Assembly (NCBI GenBank): GCA_938036925.1
Contig: CALHVU010000012.1
Location: 1-14,128, forward strand
From: an uncultured Atopobium sp.
GTDB lineage: Bacteria; Actinomycetota; Coriobacteriia; Coriobacteriales; Atopobiaceae
Reading direction: 5' to 3'
DNA: 14,128 nt
Below, one piece after another: positions 7,777 through 14,128 of this stretch (position 1 is the first letter of the stretch; the number at the start of each line of letters is the position of its first letter). The notes below the pieces were generated by a model, which was not told where the DNA came from, searched no databases, and worked only from the letters and a program-made list of their open reading frames with translations. A program made the translations under genes and the position numbers.

Positions 7777-9870
7777 GTGGCTCACGACAAAGTTTCTCAG
7801 GAATTTGGCTCACTTCTCTTTACCGACGCAGATATGCAAGAACGTCTGCCAAGGCCAACGTACAAGAAACTTCGTAGTGTCATCCAAGACGGCAAACCGC
7901 TTGACCTCGACATTGCAAACGAGGTTGCGCATGCCATGAAAGAATGGGCACTTGAAAAAGGTGCTACTCACTTCACGCACTGGTTCCAGCCTCTCACAGG
8001 TATTACTTCCGAGAAGCACGACAGCTTTATGACTCCTCAGGGAAACGGCACTATTTTGATGTCCTTCTCGGGAAAAGAGCTGGTACAGGGCGAGCCTGAT
8101 GCATCAAGCTTCCCTTCTGGAGGCCTACGCGCCACTTTTGAGGCTCGCGGTTACACGGTTTGGGATCCTGCAAGCCCAACTTTCATCAAAGATGAAGTCC
8201 TCTGCATTCCAACTGCATTTATTTCATACACCGGAGAAGCTCTGGATAAGCGCACTCCTCTGCTTCGCTCCCAGGTTGCCCTAGAGAAGCAGGCCAAGCG
8301 CGTTCTTGCACTCTTTGGACAAGAGCCCTCACGCGTTGTCACAAACATTGGACCTGAGCAGGAGTACTTCCTTATCAAAGAGGAAGACTTTGAGCAGCGC
8401 CCTGACCTTATTCTTTGTGGTCGTACCCTCTTTGGTTGCGAACCAAGCAAAGGTCAGGAGCTTGACGAGCACTACTTTGGTGCCATTCGTCCAACCGTCA
8501 ACAACTTCATGAAAGAGCTTGATGACGAGCTCTGGAAGCTGGGTATCCCTGCAAAGACCAAGCATAACGAGGTTGCTCCTTGCCAGCATGAGCTTGCACC
8601 TGTCTTTGAGCAGGGAGCACTTGCTATTGACAACAACCTTCTAACCATGGAGAAGCTCAAGCTTCTTGCACCGCATCACGGTCTTGCCTGCCTTGAGCAC
8701 GAGAAGCCCTTTGAGTACGTCAATGGCTCTGGTAAGCACGACAACTGGTCACTCTCTGCAGACAACGAGAACCTGCTCGAACCTGGCGATAAACCTGGCG
8801 AGAACCTTCGCTTCCTGGTCTTCCTTGCGTGCCTTGTTGCCGCTGTTGACTCTCATGCAGACCTTCTGCGCATGTCTGTTGCATCTGCTGGAAACGATCA
8901 CCGTCTTGGCGCAAACGAAGCTCCTCCTGCGATTGTCTCAGTCTTCTTAGGCGCTGCGCTTTCTGTAATTGTTGATGATCTTATCACTGGCTCTGATGTT
9001 CACGGTGCAAAGCGCACTCGCATGGACCTTGGCGTACCAACACTACCTGCAGTCCTTAGGGACAACACAGACAGAAACCGTACCAGCCCCTTTGCGTTTA
9101 CTGGTAACAAGTTTGAGTTCCGTATGTGCGGCAGCCAGCAGAACCTCTCTGATCCTAACGTCATTTTGAACACCATTGTTGCCGAGCAGTGTGACCGCTT
9201 TGCAAACGATCTTTCAAACGCTTCTGAGGAGAACTTCACCAAGGAAGCTTTGAGGTGGGTTATTGATACCTTCAAAGCTCACGAGCGCATCCTCTTTGAA
9301 GGCAATGGCTACTCAGGCGATTGGGAGAAACTTGCCGAGGAGCGCGGTCTTCCAAACCTCCGCACCACCCCTGAGGCACTTCCTGCAATGGTTGCTCCAG
9401 AGAACATTGAGCTCTTTGAGCGCTACGGTGTTCTTTCCCAGGCAGAAGCACAGGCTCGCTACGTTGCAAAGGCAGAGCAGTACGCTAAGGTTCTTAACAT
9501 TGAGGCTCGTACCATGCTGTATATGACGCGCCACATGTATCTGCCTGCACTCTTTACCTACTCAAGTGATGTTGCCTCTTCAGTTGCTGCTAAGCAGGCT
9601 ATTGGTATCAAGAGCGCTGCAGAAACAGAGATTGTTGAGAAGCTCACCGCAGGTATTGACGAGATTTATGCAGCTACCAACAGCCTTGATGAGATCAATA
9701 CCACAGCTCACCAGATGAAAGATCAGCCTCAGGAGCAGTGCGAATACTACTGCAATGAAGTTCTTCCTGCTATGGCCCGCCTGCGCAGCGCCGTTGACTC
9801 CATGGAGCTCATCTGCGGACACGACTGGTGGCCAGTTCCTAGCTACAACAAGATGCTCTTCTACGTCTAA
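7777..9870 (+). CDS. glnN: Glutamine synthetase type III (GSIII)
   Basis: ATP-dependent ligation of ammonia to glutamate in the cytoplasm. GSIII forms large dodecamers of subunits of about 700 residues; the 697 aa here fits and excludes GSI (about 450-470). Family signatures in order: HWFQPLTG (68-75), GGLRATFEARGYT (115-127), GPEQEYF (192-198, catalytic Glu), KHNEVAPCQHELAP (262-275), NGSGKHDNWS (316-325), GNDHRLGANEAPP (372-384) and DRNRTSPFAFTGNKFEFR (432-449). I chose the GTG at 7777 because AAGGAGG sits 3 nt upstream; the frame stays open to a GTG at 7720 that lacks such a site and would add 19 poorly structured residues. There is no adenylylation-type NLYDLP motif, as expected for the class. 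No amtB or glnK lies beside it. It ends at a double-hairpin region. Confidence 0.96.
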   Translation: MAHDKVSQEFGSLLFTDADMQERLPRPTYKKLRSVIQDGKPLDLDIANEVAHAMKEWALEKGATHFTHWFQPLTGITSEKHDSFMTPQGNGTILMSFSGKELVQGEPDASSFPSGGLRATFEARGYTVWDPASPTFIKDEVLCIPTAFISYTGEALDKRTPLLRSQVALEKQAKRVLALFGQEPSRVVTNIGPEQEYFLIKEEDFEQRPDLILCGRTLFGCEPSKGQELDEHYFGAIRPTVNNFMKELDDELWKLGIPAKTKHNEVAPCQHELAPVFEQGALAIDNNLLTMEKLKLLAPHHGLACLEHEKPFEYVNGSGKHDNWSLSADNENLLEPGDKPGENLRFLVFLACLVAAVDSHADLLRMSVASAGNDHRLGANEAPPAIVSVFLGAALSVIVDDLITGSDVHGAKRTRMDLGVPTLPAVLRDNTDRNRTSPFAFTGNKFEFRMCGSQQNLSDPNVILNTIVAEQCDRFANDLSNASEENFTKEALRWVIDTFKAHERILFEGNGYSGDWEKLAEERGLPNLRTTPEALPAMVAPENIELFERYGVLSQAEAQARYVAKAEQYAKVLNIEARTMLYMTRHMYLPALFTYSSDVASSVAAKQAIGIKSAAETEIVEKLTAGIDEIYAATNSLDEINTTAHQMKDQPQEQCEYYCNEVLPAMARLRSAVDSMELICGHDWWPVPSYNKMLFYV

Positions 9871-9888
9871 TTCTTCATCAGGGCTTCT

Positions 9889-9914
9889 TGGCGAGAAACC
9901 CGGTCTTCTCGCCA
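9889..9914. repeat. Perfect inverted pair TGGCGAGAA / TTCTCGCCA after the glutamine synthetase
   Basis: TGGCGAGAA (9889-9897) and TTCTCGCCA (9906-9914) form a perfect 9-bp stem around an 8-nt loop, 18 nt after the GSIII stop. It has no T-tract and lies directly upstream of the true terminator. Both arms are copies of a word scattered through the window, so this is an inverted pair of a dispersed repeat rather than a one-off hairpin. Confidence 0.75.
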
Positions 9915-9930
9915 CTCCATCTATACAGCA

Positions 9931-9960
9931 AAACGGCTCAGTTTACCTGAGCCGTTTTTT
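9931..9960. terminator. Rho-independent terminator between glnN and the solute-binding gene
   Basis: AAACGGCTCAG (9931-9941) pairs with CTGAGCCGTTT (9947-9957) around the 5-nt loop TTTAC, followed by six T's in the plus direction. On the minus strand the same stem ends in TTTTG, so it may also stop transcription of the convergent gene ending at 9990. Confidence 0.93.
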
Positions 9961-9989
9961 GTATCCAAACTCATAAGATGTGGCAAAGG

Positions 9990-11276
9990 TTATGCGTTGA
10001 CCAACTTACTGTATGCAGCATGGACGTCTTCAAGCTTGATGAGATTGCCTTCAGCATCGGTGGGAGCAGGAGCTATCTGCATTGATTCACTTACTGCTGT
10101 CAAATTCAGACGATCCGCATACCAAGGCGTTGGTGTTCCCTCAATAACTGGCGAGAAGAACGAGTCCATTTCTCCCATGTGTTCAGCAGAATCTCGTTTG
10201 GTAATAAATTCCTGCCATAAATACGCTGAATACGTATGTTTTGACCCCTGGCATACAAATGACCTTATCGTAGAGAAATAAGAAGTGCCTGGCAGAATAA
10301 CTGAAAGATTATCAAAATCGTCTTTAGTAATTGCCCTATAAGCAGCGCTCAGCGGACAAACACAAGCCCTGTACCTGCCAAATCCTGTGTCTCTAATAGC
10401 TTGATGGGTACTCTCAGAAAATGCGTCAACATTTTCAAACAAACTTTGGATAATTTGAGCGCCTTTATCCAGACCATACTGGCCTAAAAAGAGCGATTCA
10501 AACTTCTTGCCCGTATACGTAAGTGCGGGGTCAGGAATAACATACCTTCCACGCAGGCCATCTGTAAGAAGATCGGTCCATTCGTGAGGACGCAAAATCT
10601 TTTTCTCATTAAGGCGTTCTTGATTTACCAGTAAAACCAATAGATCTGCAGCGTAGGCATACCAGTGTCCGTTGGCGTCAAAAAACTCAGGGCGCACATA
10701 CTGGTCTGTTGAAGAAACTTCAAACGGTTGACAATATGCGGAAGTCTCAAAATTTTGCATGAGAGCTTCGCTTGCCAAGAAAATGACATCGGGTTTCTCA
10801 AAACCCCAATCAGTACCAGATTTGGTATCAGAAGTTTCAGACTCCGAACTCTTACCAGAAGTATATGTTTGCTGAATAAACTCCTGAATTTCTTCCTCTG
10901 TTGCCTCACCCACCGTAACAGGCATAGAAAACATTCTTGAATATGTTTCTACCAGGGACTTTACCGCTTCTTTTGAAGTACATAAAAGATTGAGGGAGCC
11001 CTCTCGTTGCGCAAGTTGAATAAGCGCTCGAGCGTAGCCTGGAACTTTTGAATTAAGCTGTGGAGGAAGAAGCTCCTGCTGAACATAAGAAATTCCTGGG
11101 CTCAAAACATTTGCTACCGTAGCTATTACAGGTGCAGCAACCGCCGAGACAGCCAGGATAATAAATGAGGTTCTTGTAACAGAAGTGGCAGTTGGTGGAG
11201 TAATCTTCTCATCAGGGTCTTTTGGTCCAAAAGTTTTATGCATCTTCTGGCGCAGACAATCTGGGATAAACTTCAC
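9990..11276 (-). CDS. Membrane-anchored extracellular solute-binding protein (family 1/iron-type), orphan
   Basis: 428-aa protein with a basic, polar N-terminus, one membrane span at about 37-57 (SFIILAVSAVAAPVIATVAN), then a long exported domain. The domain resembles periplasmic binding proteins of the Fe(III)/family-1 type. It has LAQREGSLNLLCTS near 88-101 (start of the first lobe), KPDVIFLASEALMQNFE near 161-177, WYAYAADLLVLLVN near 205-218, PHEWTDLLTDGLRGRYVIPDPALTYTG near 230-256, and a late SPVIEGTPTPWY. There is no lipobox Cys after the span, so it is probably held as an uncleaved N-in anchor. A Ser/Glu-rich linker lies at about 139-156. The start is a GTG preceded by AAGGAGG with 4 nt spacing. 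No ABC permease or ATPase is adjacent; the upstream neighbour, 44 bp away on the same strand, is an MntP-type exporter. Ligand and partner are unknown, and the family call is from sequence style. Confidence 0.75.
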   Translation of the reverse strand: MKFIPDCLRQKMHKTFGPKDPDEKITPPTATSVTRTSFIILAVSAVAAPVIATVANVLSPGISYVQQELLPPQLNSKVPGYARALIQLAQREGSLNLLCTSKEAVKSLVETYSRMFSMPVTVGEATEEEIQEFIQQTYTSGKSSESETSDTKSGTDWGFEKPDVIFLASEALMQNFETSAYCQPFEVSSTDQYVRPEFFDANGHWYAYAADLLVLLVNQERLNEKKILRPHEWTDLLTDGLRGRYVIPDPALTYTGKKFESLFLGQYGLDKGAQIIQSLFENVDAFSESTHQAIRDTGFGRYRACVCPLSAAYRAITKDDFDNLSVILPGTSYFSTIRSFVCQGSKHTYSAYLWQEFITKRDSAEHMGEMDSFFSPVIEGTPTPWYADRLNLTAVSESMQIAPAPTDAEGNLIKLEDVHAAYSKLVNA

Positions 11277-11320
11277 ACTACCTCCTTACCTGCTACATAA
11301 TCCGTCTGGTCAAACAGATT

Positions 11321-11899
11321 TTATCCAAAAAAGGCTTTTAGTCCAATCAGGATAAGTACTATTCCGCCCACCATCTCGGCACGGTCGCCCAGAAGAGAAC
11401 CAAGTTTTTTGCCAATGAACAGAGCAATGGTGCAGAGAATGGCAGTAATAATGCCAAAGAGCGCCGAGGCAACCAAAATGTCTACACTATGTGCCCTAAA
11501 ACTTACACCAACAGCAAATGCGTCGATTGCTGTAGCAACAGCTTGAAAGAGCAGCTTTCCATAAGAGAGCGTCGTAGCACTTTGCTGAGCTTCTTCCTCA
11601 TCTTCTTCAGAAGCATCTTCTTTGAGCGCCTTATAGCCGCTGTACAGCATGTTTGAACCAATGAAACCAAGAATAACCAACGAGACAATACCTGCGTACT
11701 TCTCAATCAACTCTGCTGCAATGCCACCAACAAAATAACCGGCAAGAGGCATACCAAACTGAAAGAGACCAAAGAAAAGAGGCATACGCATAAGACGAGA
11801 AAACCTATGGTCATCAAAGGCAAAGGTGTTAGAGATAGTGACAGAGAACGCATCTGTTGCAAGCGCCATACCCAGCATTAAAATTTCAAGTAGACCCAT
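11321..11899 (-). CDS. mntP: Manganese efflux pump MntP family
   Basis: 192-aa inner-membrane protein with six predicted helices arranged as two homologous halves, as in MntP/YebN exporters that lower cytoplasmic Mn2+. The paired acidic signatures are present: LATDAFSV with Asp16 in helix 1 and ATAIDAFAVGVS with Asp126 in helix 4. The cytoplasmic loop between halves (about 93-108) is unusually acidic (KEDASEEDEEEAQQ). The ATG at 11899 is preceded by AACTTGGGAACTGACAC-type sequence without a strong ribosome-binding site. The 105-bp upstream region shows no recognisable yybP-ykoY Mn riboswitch. The next gene on the strand, an orphan solute-binding protein, begins 44 bp later with no terminator between, so co-transcription is likely. 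Confidence 0.9.
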   Translation of the reverse strand: MGLLEILMLGMALATDAFSVTISNTFAFDDHRFSRLMRMPLFFGLFQFGMPLAGYFVGGIAAELIEKYAGIVSLVILGFIGSNMLYSGYKALKEDASEEDEEEAQQSATTLSYGKLLFQAVATAIDAFAVGVSFRAHSVDILVASALFGIITAILCTIALFIGKKLGSLLGDRAEMVGGIVLILIGLKAFFG

Positions 11900-12004
11900 G
11901 TGTCAGTTCCCAAGTATCATTAAATCTTGTAACACGAAGGAGAAATTTTAACGCCTATAAGCTATTTTGGGCTACTCTTATATTGAAAAACTACAAGGAG
12001 TCCT

Positions 12005-12970
12005 ATGCCTGCTTTAATAACCCACTATCTGTTTGGCGCAGAAGTGGTTCATGATTTACCGCAAGAACTTGTTGCAACTGATGCAGAGGTCAATGCATTC
12101 CTGCTTGGAAACCAGGGTCCTGATCCCTTCCTAGCACGTCATCTTGCCTGGCCAAACCACTCGCTTGCCTGCAATAGACTACATCGTCGTATGCATGCGG
12201 GTCATATTGTTGACGCGTTTCTTTCTATTCGCGATGGTGTTTCTCGCCTACCGCAGAGCGACATGCCCGCTGGTCGTGCGTTTGCGCTTGGCCTCTTAGC
12301 ACACTACGCCCTGGATAGAATTGTCCATCCATTTGTGTATTCCCAGCAAGATGCATTGATTGAGGCGGAACCATCTCTCAAGAATGCCTACAGAGAACTC
12401 CATCCTATTATCGAGACAGATTTAGACTCATACCTTCTCTGGCACTTGCGCCATACTACCGTTGAAACGTTTCCCCCAGCTGAGGTGCTTGAAGCAATTG
12501 AATCAACCAAGCACGTTGGTGGCGCGCTCTTCTCGCAAGTAGCGCTTCAGGTATTTGACCTTAATGTTGGCGTTGGTGAGTACGAGAAGGCCCTTCAGGA
12601 TTACGCTCGCATCTACCACACTGTAGAGCGTACTGATCCTAAGTACACCACCAAGCTTCCTGACGTTTTGTATAAGACCGAGAAGTTCATGCGTCCTTCA
12701 AACAATTCATATGTTGCGGCGATGGCCCATCGTATTGTTAAAACCGAGGACTTCCCTACGGCAAACCTCAAGCGTCTACCTTGGAAAGAGCCTTACACAG
12801 GAGAGATCAAGACTGAAAGCATTCTTGATCTTATGGATGAAGCTCGTGAGTTCTACAAAGAGCTTGTTCAGGCAACTATTTTGGGTCAGAGAATTACCTT
12901 GGAAGAGCTGGTCGACGGCATCAATTACATGGGTAAACCTGTTGTAGAAATGGTTGATGACGAGGACTAA
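12005..12970 (+). CDS. Zinc-dependent phospholipase C family protein
   Basis: 321-aa protein matching the zinc-dependent phospholipase C / S1-P1-like fold family (Zn_dep_PLPC). Signatures: PALITHYLFGA with His7, LLGNQGPDPF with Asp40, NRLHRRMHAGH (His60, His64), and the metal-site stretch LLAHYALDRIVHPF with His100, Asp104 and His108, followed by HPIIETDLDSY (His133, Glu137). These His/Asp residues are the expected Zn ligands. There is no signal peptide, so unlike clostridial alpha-toxin this looks cytoplasmic; such intracellular homologues are common in Firmicutes and Coriobacteria, and their substrate is not established. AAGGAG stands 4 nt before the ATG. The last residues are acidic (EMVDDED). 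The gene is divergent from mntP and ends at its own terminator, as a single-gene unit. Confidence 0.85.
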   Translation: MPALITHYLFGAEVVHDLPQELVATDAEVNAFLLGNQGPDPFLARHLAWPNHSLACNRLHRRMHAGHIVDAFLSIRDGVSRLPQSDMPAGRAFALGLLAHYALDRIVHPFVYSQQDALIEAEPSLKNAYRELHPIIETDLDSYLLWHLRHTTVETFPPAEVLEAIESTKHVGGALFSQVALQVFDLNVGVGEYEKALQDYARIYHTVERTDPKYTTKLPDVLYKTEKFMRPSNNSYVAAMAHRIVKTEDFPTANLKRLPWKEPYTGEIKTESILDLMDEAREFYKELVQATILGQRITLEELVDGINYMGKPVVEMVDDED

Positions 12971-13017
12971 CTTGCAGCAAAACACCAAAGGCGTTGCATA
13001 TTCAAACACGTAAGAGA

Positions 13018-13048
13018 AAAGGCAACTACTTGAGTAGCTGCCTTTTTT
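13018..13048 (+). terminator. Rho-independent terminator after the phospholipase-like gene
   Basis: AAAGGCAACTAC (13018-13029) pairs with GTAGCTGCCTTT (13034-13045) around the loop TTGA, with a single A-C mismatch, and continues into a run of T's to 13048. It begins 47 nt after the stop at 12970. Confidence 0.85.
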
Positions 13049-13071
13049 ACTAACGCTTATCTACAATCTAT

Positions 13072-13116
13072 CGCATGCTGTAAAAGCGCATGCTATAAAA
13101 ACACATACCATAGAGG
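13072..13116. repeat. Short tandem repeat, period 15 bp, two good copies and one degenerate
   Basis: CGCATGCTGTAAAAG (13072-13086) is followed at once by CGCATGCTATAAAAA (13087-13101) and then by a weaker third unit CACATACCATAGAGG (13102-13116). Copies 1 and 2 differ at two positions. All differences between neighbouring copies are transitions. It lies in the convergent gap just before the stop codon of the ArsC/Spx-like gene. Confidence 0.6.
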
Positions 13117-13122
13117 TCGACT

Positions 13123-13491
13123 CTACAGAAGTGCTTCTTCCCACGCAGGCTCCTTGAATCCAAGCAAGATAGTATTACCTGCAACCACCAAGGGGCGCTT
13201 TACCAGCATGCCTGTAGTGGCAAGCAACTTATAGGCATCACTATCGCTCATACCTGCATCAAGCTGCTCCTTGATGTTATTATCGCGATACACCATGCCT
13301 GAAGTATTGAAGAATTTCCTGATGGAGAGACCGCTCAGCTTGTGCCACTCAGCAAGCTCTTCTGCAGTTGGATTCTCCTCTTTAATATCGCGCAGTGTAT
13401 AAGAAACACCGTGTTCATCAAGCCATTTAAGAGCTCTCTTACAGGTAGTGCAGCGAGAATAGCAAAGAACCAAAATGTTTTTATCTGCCAT
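13123..13491 (-). CDS. ArsC/Spx/MgsR-family thioredoxin-fold protein
   Basis: 122-aa cytoplasmic protein of the ArsC-like family, which includes glutaredoxin-linked arsenate reductases and the RNA-polymerase-binding redox regulators Spx and MgsR. The N-terminus LVLCYSRCTTCKRALKWL carries a CxxC at Cys14 and Cys17, as in Spx/MgsR, plus Cys10. RKFFNTSG at 58-65 and VKRPLVV at 97-103 (Arg99) match conserved family segments. A CxxC rather than a lone Cys, and no arsenic-resistance genes nearby, favour a Spx/YffB-type role over arsenate reduction, but the sequence alone does not decide this. The ATG at 13491 has a weak ribosome-binding site (AAAGG, 9 nt away). It begins 20 bp after the small membrane protein on the same strand, so the two are probably one operon. 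Confidence 0.85.
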   Translation of the reverse strand: MADKNILVLCYSRCTTCKRALKWLDEHGVSYTLRDIKEENPTAEELAEWHKLSGLSIRKFFNTSGMVYRDNNIKEQLDAGMSDSDAYKLLATTGMLVKRPLVVAGNTILLGFKEPAWEEALL

Positions 13492-13511
13492 GGCTGTGCC
13501 CTTTGGATCAA

Positions 13512-13694
13512 TTATCGATTACATAAAGGCAATCTTTTTTGAGTTACAAGCAATCCTAAAATCAATATTCCTAGAGAAACGCCATAAATCATACCGATAA
13601 ATAGGTCATTAACGTTTGATGCTGCGCCCAGGATGATTGCTAAAATCAAAAACATCATTCCAAGAGAAACATACTTACTTTTTAGTAGGTTCAT
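13512..13694 (-). CDS. Small two-helix membrane protein, 60 aa, unknown
   Basis: I do not recognise this protein. The 60-residue product has two hydrophobic segments (about 8-26 and 31-52) separated by a short SNVND turn, and a short polar C-terminus (TQKRLPLCNR) with one Cys. Support that it is a real gene: AAGGAGG stands 7 nt before the ATG, and a good TATAAT box lies about 35 nt upstream. It is followed 20 bp later by the ArsC/Spx-like gene, with which it is likely co-transcribed. Whether the pair is functionally linked is unknown. Confidence 0.75.
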   Translation of the reverse strand: MNLLKSKYVSLGMMFLILAIILGAASNVNDLFIGMIYGVSLGILILGLLVTQKRLPLCNR

Positions 13695-13728
13695 TTGGTC
13701 GCCTCCTTTTTACTGACGGTAACGAAGC

Positions 13729-13734
13729 ATTATA
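13729..13734 (-). promoter_or_regulatory. -10 box (TATAAT) for the small membrane protein/ArsC-like operon
   Basis: On the minus strand a perfect TATAAT lies 34 nt before the ATG at 13694; a transcript starting about 7 nt downstream would have a leader of under 30 nt carrying AAGGAGG. The -35 is weak (TGGTTA at 17 nt). This suggests the two small genes can be expressed independently of the upstream ligA. Confidence 0.5.
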
Positions 13735-13764
13735 AATCAACACCTTGTTACTAACCATGCACAT

Positions 13765-14128
13765 TTATGCAGGTGCCTGACCTGTTTCAAGAATTTGCTG
13801 GAGCGCAGCCTCATCAAGTACGGGAACGCCCAAGCTCTCAGCCTTTGTAAGCTTAGATCCCGCGGCTTCTCCTGCTACTACGAAGCTAGTCTTTTTAGAT
13901 ACAGAGCCAGAAACCTTTGCTCCCATGGCTTTAAGCTGGGCGCCAGCCTCATCGCGTGTGAAGTGCTCAAGAGTTCCCGTTAAAACAAAGGTAAGTCCAG
14001 CAAGCGTCTGAGGAAGCTCATTTTCTGACTTCTCTTCCTCAAGCACCACGCCTGCTTGACGAAGACGCTCAACAACGGCAACATTTTCTGGTATCGAGAA
14101 GAACTCGTGTACAGACTCTGCAATCTTA
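13765..14128 (-). CDS. ligA: NAD-dependent DNA ligase, C-terminal part with BRCT domain (5' end outside window)
   Basis: The last 120 residues of LigA, which seals nicks during replication and repair using NAD+. The frame is open to the window edge and begins with KIAESVHEFFSIPENVAVVERLRQAGV, the junction that follows the helix-hairpin-helix domain in LigA. It is followed by an acidic linker (LEEEKSENELPQ) and a full BRCT domain: LAGLTFVLTGTLEHFTRDEA, AMGAKVSGSVSKKTSFVVAGE and GSKLTKAESLGVPVLDEAALQQIL. The catalytic adenylation domain is not in the window. The stop is 70 bp from the next gene; no hairpin terminator is evident in that gap. Together with polA and rnhA about 6 kb away, it is the third Okazaki-processing enzyme in this stretch. 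Confidence 0.96.
   Translation of the reverse strand, partial: KIAESVHEFFSIPENVAVVERLRQAGVVLEEEKSENELPQTLAGLTFVLTGTLEHFTRDEAGAQLKAMGAKVSGSVSKKTSFVVAGEAAGSKLTKAESLGVPVLDEAALQQILETGQAPA

Noticed and set aside
11900..12004. Possible yybP-ykoY manganese riboswitch upstream of mntP
   Set aside because: The region is 105 bp and AT-rich; I see neither the conserved loop sequences nor a terminator/anti-terminator pair.
13111..13125. TAGAG-GTCGA-CTCTA palindrome overlapping the ArsC/Spx-like stop codon
   Set aside because: The stem is only 5 bp and has no T-tract, so it is not convincing as a terminator or operator.
13123..13491. Arsenic-resistance operon suggested by the ArsC-like protein
   Set aside because: There is no arsR, arsB, acr3 or arsA nearby, and the CxxC fits Spx/MgsR-type proteins equally well or better.

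Overview
The window looks like ordinary chromosomal sequence from a low-to-mid-GC actinobacterium. The best fit is the class Coriobacteriia, family Atopobiaceae (Atopobium/Lancefieldella-like). This rests on gene content and protein style: a type Ic (MocR/AspT-like) aspartate aminotransferase, a type III glutamine synthetase, an NhaA with a long His/Asp-rich loop, a Zn-dependent phospholipase C family protein, and DegV. Base composition looks to be in the mid-40s % GC. The taxon is an inference; there is no rRNA or other marker here. No phage, insertion sequence, CRISPR array, tRNA or rRNA was found.

Layout. 1-1325 (-): 3'-truncated aspartate aminotransferase, divergent from a small orphan ORF (1398-1667, +). 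1701-3077 (-): NhaA Na+/H+ antiporter, divergent from a DegV-family fatty-acid-binding protein (3282-4139, +) that ends at a strong intrinsic terminator. 4243-7528 (-): a polA-rnhA pair, DNA polymerase I followed by RNase HI, which together suit removal of RNA primers and R-loops. 7777-9870 (+): type III glutamine synthetase, read divergently from polA and followed by two hairpins, the second a classic terminator. 9990-11899 (-): MntP-like Mn2+ exporter followed by an orphan, membrane-anchored solute-binding protein. 12005-12970 (+): Zn-dependent phospholipase C family protein with its terminator. 13123-13694 (-): a two-TM small protein and an ArsC/Spx-like redox protein, apparently with their own promoter. 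13765-14128 (-): C-terminus of NAD-dependent DNA ligase LigA with its BRCT domain.

Most of the content is housekeeping: DNA replication and repair (polA, rnhA, ligA), nitrogen assimilation (GSIII, AspT), and ion homeostasis (NhaA, MntP). No obvious new multi-gene system is present. The most unexpected signal is a dispersed short word, GCGAGAA. It is extended to GGCGAGAA nine times and to TGGCGAGAA six times. That is roughly 10- to 25-fold above chance by hand count. The word occurs in several reading frames and on both strands, and forms inverted pairs in two convergent intergenic regions beside terminators, an arrangement reminiscent of DNA-uptake-sequence or Chi-type genome words. All counts and motif calls were made by eye.
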